Shown here: positions 22,503 to 35,975 of the stretch, piece by piece
Numbering within the stretch: the first letter of the stretch is position 1
Layout: each line of letters starts with the position of its first letter
Assembly (NCBI GenBank): GCA_023101885.1
Contig: JALPQD010000214.1
Span: 434,001-498,000 of the forward strand
Direction of reading: 5' to 3'
DNA length: 64,000 nt
From: Typhlomys cinereus
Lineage: Eukaryota; Chordata; Mammalia; Rodentia; Platacanthomyidae
Position numbers and translations under genes: made by a program
Notes under the pieces: model-generated
The model's database searches: none
Told to the model about the DNA's origin: nothing
The model's input: only the letters and a program-made list of their open reading frames with translations

Positions 22503-22866
22503 TCGTTTTCTCTTCCTTTCTCTCTACTTTTCTCCTTTCCCTTTTTGGTTTCTCTTCTGTTTGGCTCCCCTATTTGATCCCTCCTTCCCTCTTTCTCTCC
22601 TTTCCTCCTTTCCTCCTTCTCTCCCTCCCTCCCCCTCTTTCTTTGTTTCTTTGTTTTTTTCTTTGTTTCTTTGTTCATTTGTTTATTCATTTGTTTGTTT
22701 GTTTCTTTCTTTCTTTCTTTTTCTTTCTTTCTTTTTCTCTCTTTCTTTCTCTCTTCTCTTCTCTCTTTTTCTTTCTCTCTCTCTTTCTTTTTTCTTTCTT
22801 TCTCTTTCTCTTTCCTTCTTTCTTTCTTCTGTTTATCTTTCTTCTTTCTTTATTTCTTCTTTTCAG
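22503..22866. repeat. 360-bp polypyrimidine tract
   Basis: Almost unbroken C/T on the plus strand, with locally ordered units (cctt, cctcc, tttctttg, tttc, tctctt). All three plus-strand frames stay open (up to 146 codons of Ser/Phe/Leu) only because the tract contains almost no stop codons. It is not a gene. Confidence 0.95.
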
Positions 22867-22985
22867 ACAATGTCTTAGTGTGTTCAGGCTAACATGAAAC
22901 TCATAGCCTCCATGCCTTGTGCTCCACAGTTCCGGGATTATAAGAATACATCAAGGCACAGAGTTTTATTTCTATCTTTGCAAAT
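22867..22985 (-). repeat. B1-like SINE fragment
   Basis: Antisense B1 blocks 'acaatgtcttagtgtgttca', 'atgaaactcatagcctccat', 'tccgggattataagaataca'. The polypyrimidine tract lies at its A-tail end, as expected if the tail seeded it. Confidence 0.6.
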
Positions 22986-23084
22986 TATTCTTCAATGGTG
23001 ATGATTTAAAATTTTCTCATATACATTTTTTACACACATAATCTAAAATTGAGATTTCTATGAGAAAAATAGTCATTGCGTGAG

Positions 23085-23287
23085 ATATTTTGTTTGTATG
23101 AAAAAATACCTGAGGAATCAACCTAAAATACCCAAGAAAATCTAAACCTTAAACCTAAAGGTAAAAGGCTAAGTTTCAGATCATGTTTTCAGTTTCCAAA
23201 GACATAGTTCAATATTCCCAGAACCATATAGGCAGCATGTCATGGCAGAGGGACACAGAGTTGTTTGACTCAAGTCAGGAAAAATAG

Positions 23288-23295
<8 letters not shown>
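23085..23295 (-). repeat. Diverged medium-copy repeat
   Basis: 'tgaaaaaatacctgaggaat' and 'catgtcatggcagagggaca' resemble a common mammalian/rodent interspersed element in antisense. Low certainty. Confidence 0.3.

Positions 23296-23340
<45 letters not shown>
23296..23340. repeat. (GA)n microsatellite
   Basis: About 22 uninterrupted units. Confidence 0.95.
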
Positions 23341-23342
<2 letters not shown>

Positions 23343-23654
23343 TATTTGCACAGATTTTCTCCTTTATCCTTTTATTTTATTGTACACATTAATAGGACCT
23401 CTAAACAATATGGTGTGCCCCATGTCACAATTTTATCAAAGTTATAAATGAGCTATAAATGTGTATGTGTGTTTGTTTGTGTGTGTATGAGTGTATATGT
23501 GTGGGCATGTTTACATGTGTGTTTGTGTGCAGGCATATGTATCAGTTGTTTTGTATTTTGCAAATGAAAGAAGTTGTTTGCAATATAGAATCAAATGAAA
23601 GTTGAGATTTACTGACTAAAGGCAGCAGAAACAAATGTAAAAGTCAAGAATGAT
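23341..23654. other. Unique sequence with degenerate TG tract
   Basis: Imperfect tgtg/tgta repeats at 23460-23535; otherwise nothing recognised. Confidence 0.5.
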
Positions 23655-23888
23655 AACAGTATTAGGGTTCTATAGAATGAATATATAAGAGCAGAACTGA
23701 CTCATAGTCAATAATGGCTGCCTGCAGCTGCTCAGGCCAGGAGCTGAATATCTCAACAGTCTTTGTGGGTTACCTAAGGTGTGGAGGAGTCCTGGAGATT
23801 CTCTGATCTTCAGTCACAGTGTGGAAGAGAAGTTGGATTCTGATGTCAGTTGGATGACAGCAAGAAGAAAGATGAGCTTGTCAACACA
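23655..23888 (-). repeat. Possible RMER1-like repeat fragment
   Basis: 'gttctatagaatgaatatat', 'tctgatcttcagtcacagtg' and 'gttggattctgatgtcagtt' resemble a rodent medium-reiteration element (RMER1-type, from memory). Confidence 0.3.
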
Positions 23889-26230
<2,342 letters not shown>

Positions 26231-26860
26231 TTTTATTTCTTTTTTTAATTATTTATTTACTTTTTTATTTCTTCCATTCATACAAAGTTGATAAGTACCC
26301 CCTTCCCCTCCCTCCCTCCACCCCTCCCTGGATCCCCTTGCTCCCTTCCCCCTTGTCCCCTTCCTTTCCCCCCTCCCTCCCTTTCTCCCAGTGGCCCCCC
26401 TTCCCGTTTCTGGAGTATCCTTTAGTGTGCATGTCAAACTTCCTTCTGGGTCCTCCTCTCTGATGAGGTGTAAGGACTCAGTAGCATTGCCTAGAGCTCT
26501 TTTTTGTGTTTCCCTTTAGTATAGGAACACTATTGTGGCTGTTAATCCCTTGCCTCTAAGGATCCCAGTGCCTGTGATTCATGCTAGACTTTGGGGAATC
26601 AAGGTCATAGCACAGATCATGCAAAGTCCTATTACTATTACTTCGGCCCTAACTTGTGTGGAGTATCTTACATATTGTTGCTCCTCCCCATCTTTTGGCT
26701 CTTACAATCTTACCGCCCCCTCTTCTGCAAATTTCCCTGAGCTTTGGGATGGGGAGAGATTAGGCTGGCCTGATTCCTGGTGGATGATGCAGACTCTCTG
26801 ATGTTCCGAATTATGGTTTGTTGATTTTTTTTTCAGTTTTGCTGCTCCTGCACCGCTCTT
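26231..26860 (-). mobile_element. 5'-truncated L1 (3' UTR only)
   Basis: Reverse of an L1 3' end: T-rich tail (26231-26275), 'cattcatacaaagttgataa', a C-rich tract, then 'tgaggtgtaaggactcagta' and 'gaattatggtttgttgattt'. It is collinear with the L1 copies at 38720, 56665 and 60815, so it belongs to the same family. It is non-coding, and frames over the C-rich tract are by-products. Confidence 0.9.
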
Positions 26861-28239
26861 TACAAGATAGTTCAGTGAAGACTGCCTTCCCCCTCTTTTT
26901 TATTATCAAGAAATGGTATTCACTAAAGTCATGATGAAGTTGTGGATTCTAATTAATTCTTGTAAGTGTATCTTTGCTTAATTATTGTGCCAAATATAGT
27001 CTAGGAAAGATGACACCAATGTCCAGTTTTCCATCTTAGCTGCCATGTTTTCTTTCCACACCTGAGCTTGACACCTCCATTTGGGGAGAAATATTCTTCC
27101 AATTTTTCCAGTTCTGTCTTCCTGAATTTTGCTGTCTATGTTTATATTGTGCTATAGATGTGTTCTAGTTCTACAGAAAAAAGAGCTTCTGTACTTTTTC
27201 ATTTTTCCTTTGATATTTCAGGGAGAATTTTAGTGAAGACGATAATGTTATTGTTAATGGTTCTGTGTCCCCCTTCCTCATTTATTTCAGATGAGTGTCT
27301 CACAGTCAGAGATCTACTGAAAGCTGATTACACTGCTGTAGTGGCACTAATTAATTGATTTCTCCCCTTAGGGCAAAATAAATCTTTTGGTAAGGATAAA
27401 TTGTAGGAACTTCAATGACCTCTCCACCCTTCATGTTTAAGAAATAATTAAAGCTATATAATGAAAGCCCATACTTTATTACAGTTCAATATGGTGATTG
27501 CAGTTCAAACATTATCCTGATCTCTGGGGACTTCCTCATTTAATGAAGAATGAACTATTGAATAATTAAGAGTACAAGTACAAACTTGATGTTAGAGTTA
27601 TTGATACCAGAATTTTGGAAAAGATAAATAAAAGCTACTATTCAAAAAAAAAGCTACTATTCATTATGCAGTTATTATATGCAAAATACTAGTATATGTC
27701 TTTTATGATGGCTTATGTACTATTGTTTTAATTAATAAGGTAGAAAATATACTTACCCACAAATTACAAATTGCAAAATAAATGGTTAGAGAGACTATGA
27801 AAACTTAAGGACAAACTTGTACTTAAATATCTACACTGCTAAAACTTCTTTGCAGCAACAGTAAAATGCATTCGAAGGAGTCCACCCATTATTTTCCTCT
27901 TTTACTTACAGTACACAAATGTGCTTGATATGCTAGGCAATGTTTTGTGTCTGAAGAGCCTGGCAATATCATAACATTGTTTTTGTAACACAGCAACAGT
28001 TTATTCAAGAAGACAGACATTAATAGTTCATGTACACAGTTCATGTGCAGAAAGATTAACTCTGAATGTTCGCAAAAGCAAATGTAGAAACATGCCAGAT
28101 AGTTTCAAAGACATCCTGATAGTACAGGATATTCTTTTTTTGTAATAAGCTATGAAGAATGAATAAACATGGATAAGGTAGGCAAAAAAGGTTAAAAATT
28201 CAGATGAGGATTTCTGAAGGAATAAAAGAACATGGGTGA
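26861..28239. other. Unique AT-rich sequence, nothing recognised
   Basis: Includes a short direct repeat 'aaaagctactattca' at 27632 and 27652; no gene seen. Confidence 0.5.
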
Positions 28240-28790
28240 GTCTGTCTGTAGCATAGAGCAAGGAAAGCAAATGGTGGCCAGTGTGGCCATCGAGGGCATC
28301 TTGAGTGCTGTGTGTTTTATATCAAGTATTTTAGATTTTGTCAGAGCATTGGGAGTTATACAAAGATTTATGAAGTAGGATTAAATACATGATTAATATA
28401 GTGGCAATGTGGAGAACATTTTAAAGTGCGACCATTTGAAGAATGTTTTAGTGTTACAGATGAGAGATGATGGGTCCTTGGACTAGAAAGGAGAAAATGG
28501 AGAGGGAAAGAACTAAATTGAATAAAGACATATTTAGAGTGTAAAACTGAAAAATAAAGCCCTGGTGATTGATGGCCTGGAGTGTGATAAAGGAGGGAGT
28601 TATCGATGATGGCTGTCAAGTTTTGGGCTAGAGAAATCTAAAGAATGGTGCTATCATTCACTCAACGAGAGAACATAGGAAGGCATAACACATTTGCCAT
28701 AAATCAAAGATTGATCTTTATACACAGTGAGTGTAAGGTGTGTTTGACTCTCTGAAAGTACCATGTCAAATTGACCATTTGGAAAATCCT
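28240..28790 (+). repeat. Ancient mammalian interspersed repeat (unnamed)
   Basis: The order 'agattttgtcagagcattgg', 'cagatgagagatgatgggtc', 'ttggactagaaaggagaaaa', 'ctggtgattgatggcctgga' and 'gagtgtaaggtgtgtttgac' follows a repeat I know from many mammalian genomes, heavily diverged. I do not name the family. Confidence 0.5.
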
Positions 28791-29758
28791 AAATTTGAAC
28801 AGAAATTTATTAACTAAAGATAGGTATGGTGGTTATCACACCAGTTTTTCAAAGGATATATCAAAAGTTTAATTTAAAGAGATAGAATAAATAATGAGTG
28901 AGGAAAATAAATGAATGAAAAATCTCCATTGATAAGGTCAATAATAAAGTGAGTCCTTGTTGATGAAACTAAATGTGATGGTAGCCTCAGTCAAGCTGAA
29001 ATTTGGAGACTGAGAAGGAAGTCAGCAAACATAAGTACTAGAAATTCCTTTTAGAGTATCACTGGGGTGGAGGAAAATGTATATGACAACAACTAGATAG
29101 AATAGAAATATGTTGTTCTTTCCCTTTTCTTAAAAATAAACAAAATGTAGACATGCTTAAACAGCATTTGTTCACATGTACTAGGGAGGGAGATGTGGAA
29201 TACAATTAGGAAAATTGTATAGAGACAAGATGAAGGAAGGCAGATGAGCAAGGCTCCTTAAAGAGTGAGGTTCTGCAGCAGGCTGAAGGGAGCTTCAGAT
29301 CCCCAGACCAAGTGCTCTTCAAGATATCAGAAGTCAGGCAAGTTTCCTGTGAAGCGTTAAATTGTGTAGACTTAGGCAGACTACTTAAAGGGGAGACTTG
29401 AAAAAGATTTTAAAGATGAAATGTAGAGAATGATAGAAGTGAAATGTTTATCCAATGAAGAATCAACTCATAATAAAGGAAGTAGAAATAATTTGGCTCT
29501 AGAAAACATGTATTAATCATTAAATAAAGACAGTTTATAATAAAGTAATCTAAAAATTAAAGCAAATGATAAGTTGAAACTTTAATAAATGTAGTTTGTC
29601 TCTTGCATATATACATGATTTAAAAATGCCTCATGTAAAATTCATATATATGTGTGTATATATGGTAATTCTTTCTTCTAAGAGCTCTGAAGTCCTGAGT
29701 TTTAGAGTACATATCTGATTTTAGTTTAACAGGTTGAATTTTTCTCTTTTTGCATAAA
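28791..29758. other. Unique sequence, nothing recognised
   Basis: No supported feature. The ancient repeat above could extend into its first ~150 bp. Confidence 0.45.
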
Positions 29759-29800
29759 CCACACACACACACATACACACACACACACACACACACAAGG
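29759..29800. repeat. (CA)n microsatellite
   Basis: About 20 units with one cata interruption. Confidence 0.93.
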
Positions 29801-31974
29801 ACAAACCATACATTGATAGCTGATTTATTTCATCTTATCTTGTACTGTATTTTAGGGAAATAAAATAAAATAACTTGATTTGTTATGTTTTCCAAATTGT
29901 TTTGATTAATGATTTAAATAAACTATCTCATCACTTGAATTCCAACCATCATAACTATCTCTAAAATTTGATGTCACTTTCCAATTAGTGAAGCCCTTCA
30001 ACTTTGCTGAAAAATGGCTTTGTAATACATCTTGAGTACTAACAAGGAACTTCTTGATGTATTTCAATTATGGTGTACAAAGCAACAACTTCTTAATTAA
30101 AAAAGGAATTCCATTTTGAAATTGTTTAAAGAGTGATTAAAGTTTATGATTGAAAGCTCCTGTTAAGACAAGTCTTCCCTTTGTGAAAGGATATGGAGAA
30201 CTTGTGTTGGAGGAACAAGAAGGACAATCTATAACTGCAAGAGAAGAGGAAAGTTAAATGATGTTTTGTAGGAGTTCAAATTATGTGGATATTTAAGTAC
30301 AGGTCTGTAAGTAACATTTTGTTTTATTTTTTCAAAATTATGTGGATCAGGAGAGGACAGCAAATTCTTCTGAAAGTTTGATAACCAAGTAATAAAATTT
30401 GATCTAAAGAATGTTGACTTATGTGGTTTTCTTGTCAATATCCAAAAGAAAAAAATGTGACGTGGAAATAGAAAATAAAATGTTTCTTAAAGTATAAATG
30501 TCTCTTAAAAGAGACAGAAGCCCAAATATAAAACCCCAAGGAAAGGCTAAGCCATAAATATTTACATTTTTCTAGATTGTATTAAATGAAATTAATATTC
30601 TTTTCCTTAAAATTTCCTTAAAATTGATTCTATTTCAAATACAGCTTTAGATAAGTGATTATATTATATGCTTTTGGATTTAAAATGTTCCAACTGTGAA
30701 CAAGCTAATACAGTTGAAAATTCAGTTTAATGACAACACAGATTGTTAGTGTGAGACAGCAAAGCACAAGAAGGCTTATGTTACACAGGAATGATATTTA
30801 AACTGTGAAAGTGTTGTGTTGTGTATATGTGTATATTAATTGTCTGTTGATAGCAATGTTAGGAATTCCCACTTGATAAATGCTTGAATATACTCTCAAT
30901 AATTTCTAACTATTCTAACGAGTCAATGTTCTTAAATTTCTAGAGTAACGATTTCAATGTGAGAATTTTCATGAAACTTTTCTTAATATTACTTATGCAA
31001 CTTGATATTTCCTGACAGCTTAAAAATATGTAGAATGCACTAATATAAAATAATATAAGCTGTATTTTGCACTGAATGTCCTTTTTCCTTTCAGTTAGAT
31101 ATTTTGCCACTATTAGTATTTACCTGTATACAGTAAATCTTATAAAATTTTGCATAGGATTCCTTTCTATCTTATGTCTTAAAAAGAATAATAGAAAATT
31201 ACTCACATACAATGGAATTTGGATGTGAATGTGTCAGACATCAATGTTAAGATAATGTTTTTTAATAGGCCAATTCATTAATCAATTATGGTACTTTTCA
31301 CAAAATTACAATGCTATTAAGTTTCCCCAAATTTTGTGTGTTAATATAATTTTTACAATACAGCAAAATATTTTCAATTTTGAACTTCAATTACATATTC
31401 TTTTAAAAATACTTTTGTGGTTTCCCTTCATAAATATTTTATCTTTCACATTCTAATCACATGTTGCATACCTTTCATTTGACAACATAATCACTATGCA
31501 GGTTGAAGAGAAATCCTTCTTTTATTGAATGAGATTAATTTATTACTACTTAAGAAGGATCTCTGAAAATTAAAAATGGAGAATGAGTTTATGTGGACAT
31601 TCTGCTCTCATACTTATCTAAGAAAAAGTTCAGGGGATGCATTTCTTCCTGTTTTAGAATATTCAGTAACTTAGAAAAAAAGTGATACATGAAACGTATG
31701 TGTAAGTAAAATTATATAATAGCAAAAAATAATAAAAACAAGAATCAATACTATTTTATTAATCTATGGTGAAAAAAAAACACTTGATTTCCTCCTCATG
31801 ACTATGCAAGTCATTCCTTTAAGCTTAATTTTGTCATGATGTTACCCATTGGCAGAGTGAAAAACTAGGTGTATAAATCAATGGATAGTCCAATCATGCG
31901 TTTGTTAAAATAGTTTTGAGGCAGCAGAAAAGCAATTAGAGATTAAATATTATCTTAATTCTGCCACATGAGAT
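29801..31974. other. Unique, very AT-rich sequence
   Basis: About 2.2 kb with no supported exon or repeat; frames are short and AT-driven. Confidence 0.5.
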
Positions 31975-31993
31975 CATAGCATTTGTTTTTTTT

Positions 31994-32035
31994 AATTTAA
32001 AAAAATTTTTTATTTATTCAATTGTGCGTGCGTGC

Positions 32036-32097
<62 letters not shown>

Positions 32098-32315
32098 GTG
32101 TGTAGAACCACGGACGAATTTGGGAATCACCATGGGCGCCTCCGCCTCCTCCTTGTTTACTCTGCCCCAGGATTCACAGGCTCCACCTTACTAGAACCAG
32201 AAACGCAGGCCGCCCCCGCTTCCGCCCGGCGTCTATACGTGGGGTCTAGGATCCGAACTCAGGACCTTCCACCTGCAAGGCAGAGGCTTACCCCCTGAGC
32301 CACCTCTCCAGCTCC
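31994..32315 (-). mobile_element. Young tRNA-derived SINE (DIP/B2-like) with TSD
   Basis: Full-length minus-strand copy: head at 32315 (GGAGCTGGAGAGGTGGCTCA), B box in CTGAGTTCGGATCC, body, then tail. It is flanked by a perfect 18-bp direct repeat 'catagcatttgttttttt' at 31975-31992 and 32316-32333. Its tail expanded into (TGCG)n then (TG)n (32024-32102). Low divergence from the 48661 and 52786 copies. Confidence 0.95.
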
Positions 32316-32333
32316 CATAGCATTTGTTTTTTT

Positions 32334-34548
32334 AAATATTTATTGTATTAAGAAAATTTACTACAATTCAAATTTCAATGATTTAACCATTTTCAGGTTG
32401 GTACACTTCATAGTAGTTTCATGTTGGGAATCTTGCAGCCCTGCATATTTTCTCCTTTTTCCTCTACTTCCTTCTTCCTCTGCTCCTCCATTAACTTTTA
32501 ATCTCTTGATATAAAACTTTGGTATGGCTTTGGCTTTCAGCCACTTTAAACTCCATTGCGATTATTGTTGTTATGAAAATTTACTTGCCCCTAAGGATAC
32601 AAAACTACCTCCGACCCTGTTATTAGCTTGACTGTGTTTAAGAAAAAATCTCTGATTGAACATGTTTGAGAACAGTTACATTTTGACCTTTGGAGTTAAA
32701 AGTTTGATTTTTTTCTTATAAAAGTTGATAATGCACTACATCGAATTGATGAATTTATTGTACATTAATAGTACATTGATAATGTAGTACAAAGTATCCT
32801 TATATTAAGTAACTCAATAATTGAAAATTAAGAACATTTTGGAGAATGATTAATTCTTTTTCTTTTTTGAATCATATTTGTCATAGTACCACAGTTTTCA
32901 ATATTGTTACTTGAACATCAAAAATTATTGGTAGAACCTATAGCCATGTGGAGAAAATCTGCAAATTATCTCAATACCTGGTAACAGATTTATACTGAGT
33001 ATCAGGCTGTAAATATATTGATTAAAATCACATGGTTTTAATTATATTTTAATGTGTCTAAGAATCACTAATGAGGAACTGAAAAATTATGGGTTTTGTG
33101 AGTAAAAGTGTAGTTGTACAGCCTTGTGAATTTGAAACTTGAAATTCATGTATTGCAATTTCTCTTCCCATATTGATCTAAATTCATAACCAACACAATT
33201 TTGGTGAACAAGAGGTATATTCTTCTCAATAATCCTCAGTTACCTTTTCATCAACATATCTCAAGAGTTCATATAAATATCAAGAGCTGAGGGAACTAAC
33301 CATATCATACCCAAACAACAGCTGAGAGAAGGATATAATCTCTTATTTGCTTATATCCTTATCTACCAATATGCCAAAGAATATAGCTAACTCTCTTCAT
33401 CTTACCCTTTTTAAGCTACTGTCCTACCTATGATTGTCTGTGTCTTTCTATATAAATTAAATAATACCCTAGAGGCTTACTGAGATCATATCCTAATTAA
33501 TTGAAACTTCAGTCTTCAGTTGTTGAGTTGGCACATGTAGCTAACAGTTATGTTATTTAAAGATAAATGGAGATAACCAGCTCAACACTTTTGTCCTTTG
33601 ACCTCCATGTACATACCATGGGATGAATGCTCCCACACTCAGACACATCACACACACCTACACCCACAAACACACACGCACAGTAATAAATAGAAAACAA
33701 AAAATAAAGTAATTTGAGTTTCATATTTAAAATAGAATATGATTTTGAAATTTTTAATTCCCACATTAAGAAAAACCTTTCCAATTTACCAGGGAAAAGA
33801 GATTATTAGACAAGCCACCATCTTTTGATCTGAGAAGATGGGAAATCAAAAGTCATAGTTGGAAAATTCTTGTGTGTGTCATATACTTTTGTTGCATATG
33901 CTTGTAGGGACATTTCAAAGATCAATATATAAGCATTATAAAGGTTAGGACTGTACGAATTTAAAAGTGAGGACCTTCTGTGATCTACCATTACTGCGAC
34001 GTATGTCACTTGTACTGTTTTGATATCATGAATCAGATTTTCATGGCCACTAGAGAAGGACAACCACCTCATAATTCTAGAAGGAGAAGAAAAGAATATT
34101 CTAGTGAAATATTTTCTAAATCATTTCTACAGATAAGACATTATTCCCAGGTAAAATTTTTTCCAGAATCCTAAACCACCTGAGAGAATAGTATTTCCTT
34201 TGATTTAATTAAAAGTTACAGAATAATTTTCTTTATGAACATTCTCACTTATCAATAGTGTTTTAATATGACAACAATTTATTACAGCTGCAAGTGATAT
34301 AAGGTCAAGCCACTTTCTATTGATGAGAATTTAGGGAAGTTCAAAGTCAAGAGTAAATGAGAATTCAGCTATCTGAATCAATTTTGTAACCCATAGATCT
34401 GCCTTAACTAATAAACACAGCTAAAATTCTAGCCATGTCATTGATATCCCCACATTCTTGGTCTGGTTTAGTTTCATTGTACTTAAACCAAAGCACAGTA
34501 AAATCAAGTAAAAACACCATTGGAGAAAAACGAACTTTATGCAAGATG
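32334..34548. other. Unique AT-rich sequence, nothing recognised
   Basis: Short imperfect CA-rich patch at 33637-33682; no gene or clear repeat otherwise. Confidence 0.5.
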
Positions 34549-34561
34549 AAAATATAGCACA

Positions 34562-34833
34562 TGGGCTGGAGAGATGGCTCAGGGGTTAAGCCTCTGCCTT
34601 GCAAGCAGAGGGTCCTGAGTTCGGATCCCAGATCCCACTTAGAAACGCCTGGCGGAAGCTGGGGCGGCCTGAATTTCTGGCCCTGGTGGGCGGAGCCTGT
34701 GAATCCCGGAGTAGAGCAAAAAAGGAGGTAGAAGCAGTCCACAAGTGATTCCCGAATTCACCCTTAATTCTACACACACACACACATACACACATGTGCA
34801 CACACATCATTGAATAAATAATAATAAAAAATA
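34562..34833 (+). mobile_element. tRNA-derived SINE (DIP/B2-like) with TSD
   Basis: Plus-strand copy: GGGCTGGAGAGATGGCTCAG (A box), GGTCCTGAGTTCGGATCC (B box), body, 'taattctacacacacaca' and an AATAATAAA tail. Flanked by 'aaaatatagcaca' at 34549-34561 and 34834-34846. Its body is closer to the older copies (12258, 54495) than to 31994, so two subfamilies are present. Confidence 0.93.
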
Positions 34834-34846
34834 AAAATATAGCACA

Positions 34847-35499
34847 GATAGAAGAAACATTTTATTAGGAACTTAGAGTAACTATAATTGCTATGTTAAA
34901 AGTGTGAATGGGAAAATTAGATTGTAAAAGATATTATGAAAGATATTAAGAAAGATCCAGAAAGCTTAAGGTAGAATTAAGAGAAATGTTATAAATTTAA
35001 GCCACTATAAATGGATGGATTCATCATTATATGGAAAACAGTTGAAGCAAAAATCAATGAGTCTGACTTGGATTCAATGAAAAACTTGTAGAGAGGATTC
35101 AAAATGCAGAGAAAAGAATGATATGAACTGGAAGTAATATAAAAAAACTGCTCACATTTCAGAAGTGTAACAACATTATATTAATATATTAATAACTATA
35201 TTACAGAAAAGAGAAAATAGGTATAGTGTTTGAAGTAATAATCTAACATTAAAATATAGATCCACTTACATATTTAGAAAATTAGAGAATATAAACAATA
35301 ATAAATACAAAAAAGCTAATATATAGCTAAGTATATTTATACTACATATTGCCAAATAGAAATTTTTATAGGAAGGGTGAAAAACAATCTTCTCCATACA
35401 TGTAATAGTGAATAATCATCCAAGATTTATTGTTAGAGGAGATTAGTGTGGAATACTGAATCTTAGGAAAAACAAAACCCACACCCTTTACCAAGTTGC
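34847..35499. other. Unique AT-rich sequence, nothing recognised
   Basis: No supported feature. Confidence 0.5.
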
Positions 35500-35975
35500 T
35501 CAGGAACCTTGAAGAAGAGGTTGCTGGGAGATTGTAAGAGACTACAAGTGGGGAGTGGTACTACCAGCCAGTATACTCCAGATCATAACATGACTGCCCC
35601 ACACAGCAGCTCATTGCATGGAACTCTAACTCCACGAGACCTATACAATAACTGACCTACCTGTATTCTCCCATGGACAGGCTAGGCTCTCAGCACGACC
35701 CACAAGGCTGTTTGGGGCTGGTTATCTGAGAGGAAGGAAGATTCTCTTCTTGATGGTTTGCCCACTGGGTACCCTCGTACTTCTCAGAGTAGGCATCCCA
35801 GATGGGGCCCAGTGGATGACGCTTACAGGTAAACATGGGAATGGGAGGAAGAGCAGCTGGAATGGAAAACATGGAAGAGGAGAACATGGAGAATCCAGGA
35901 GGGGGAGGTAGTGAGGTGTGAAGACTCAAAAATTTGTTCAATTTCCATATGGAAGTTTCAAGAAATAAAGACAAA
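35500..35975 (+). repeat. Old L1-like 3' UTR
   Basis: 'gactgccccacacagcagct', 'acctatacaataactgacct', then a purine-rich tract (35838-35925) and 'agaaataaagacaaaaatg' follow the layout of an L1 3' UTR (C-rich, then polypurine, then A-rich end). No ORF2 sequence adjoins it. Confidence 0.5.

Noticed and set aside
22438..22897. Overlapping long frames (146 and 136 codons) as a gene
   Set aside because: They exist because a polypyrimidine tract has almost no stop codons; all plus-strand frames are open at once and encode only low-complexity Ser/Phe/Leu.
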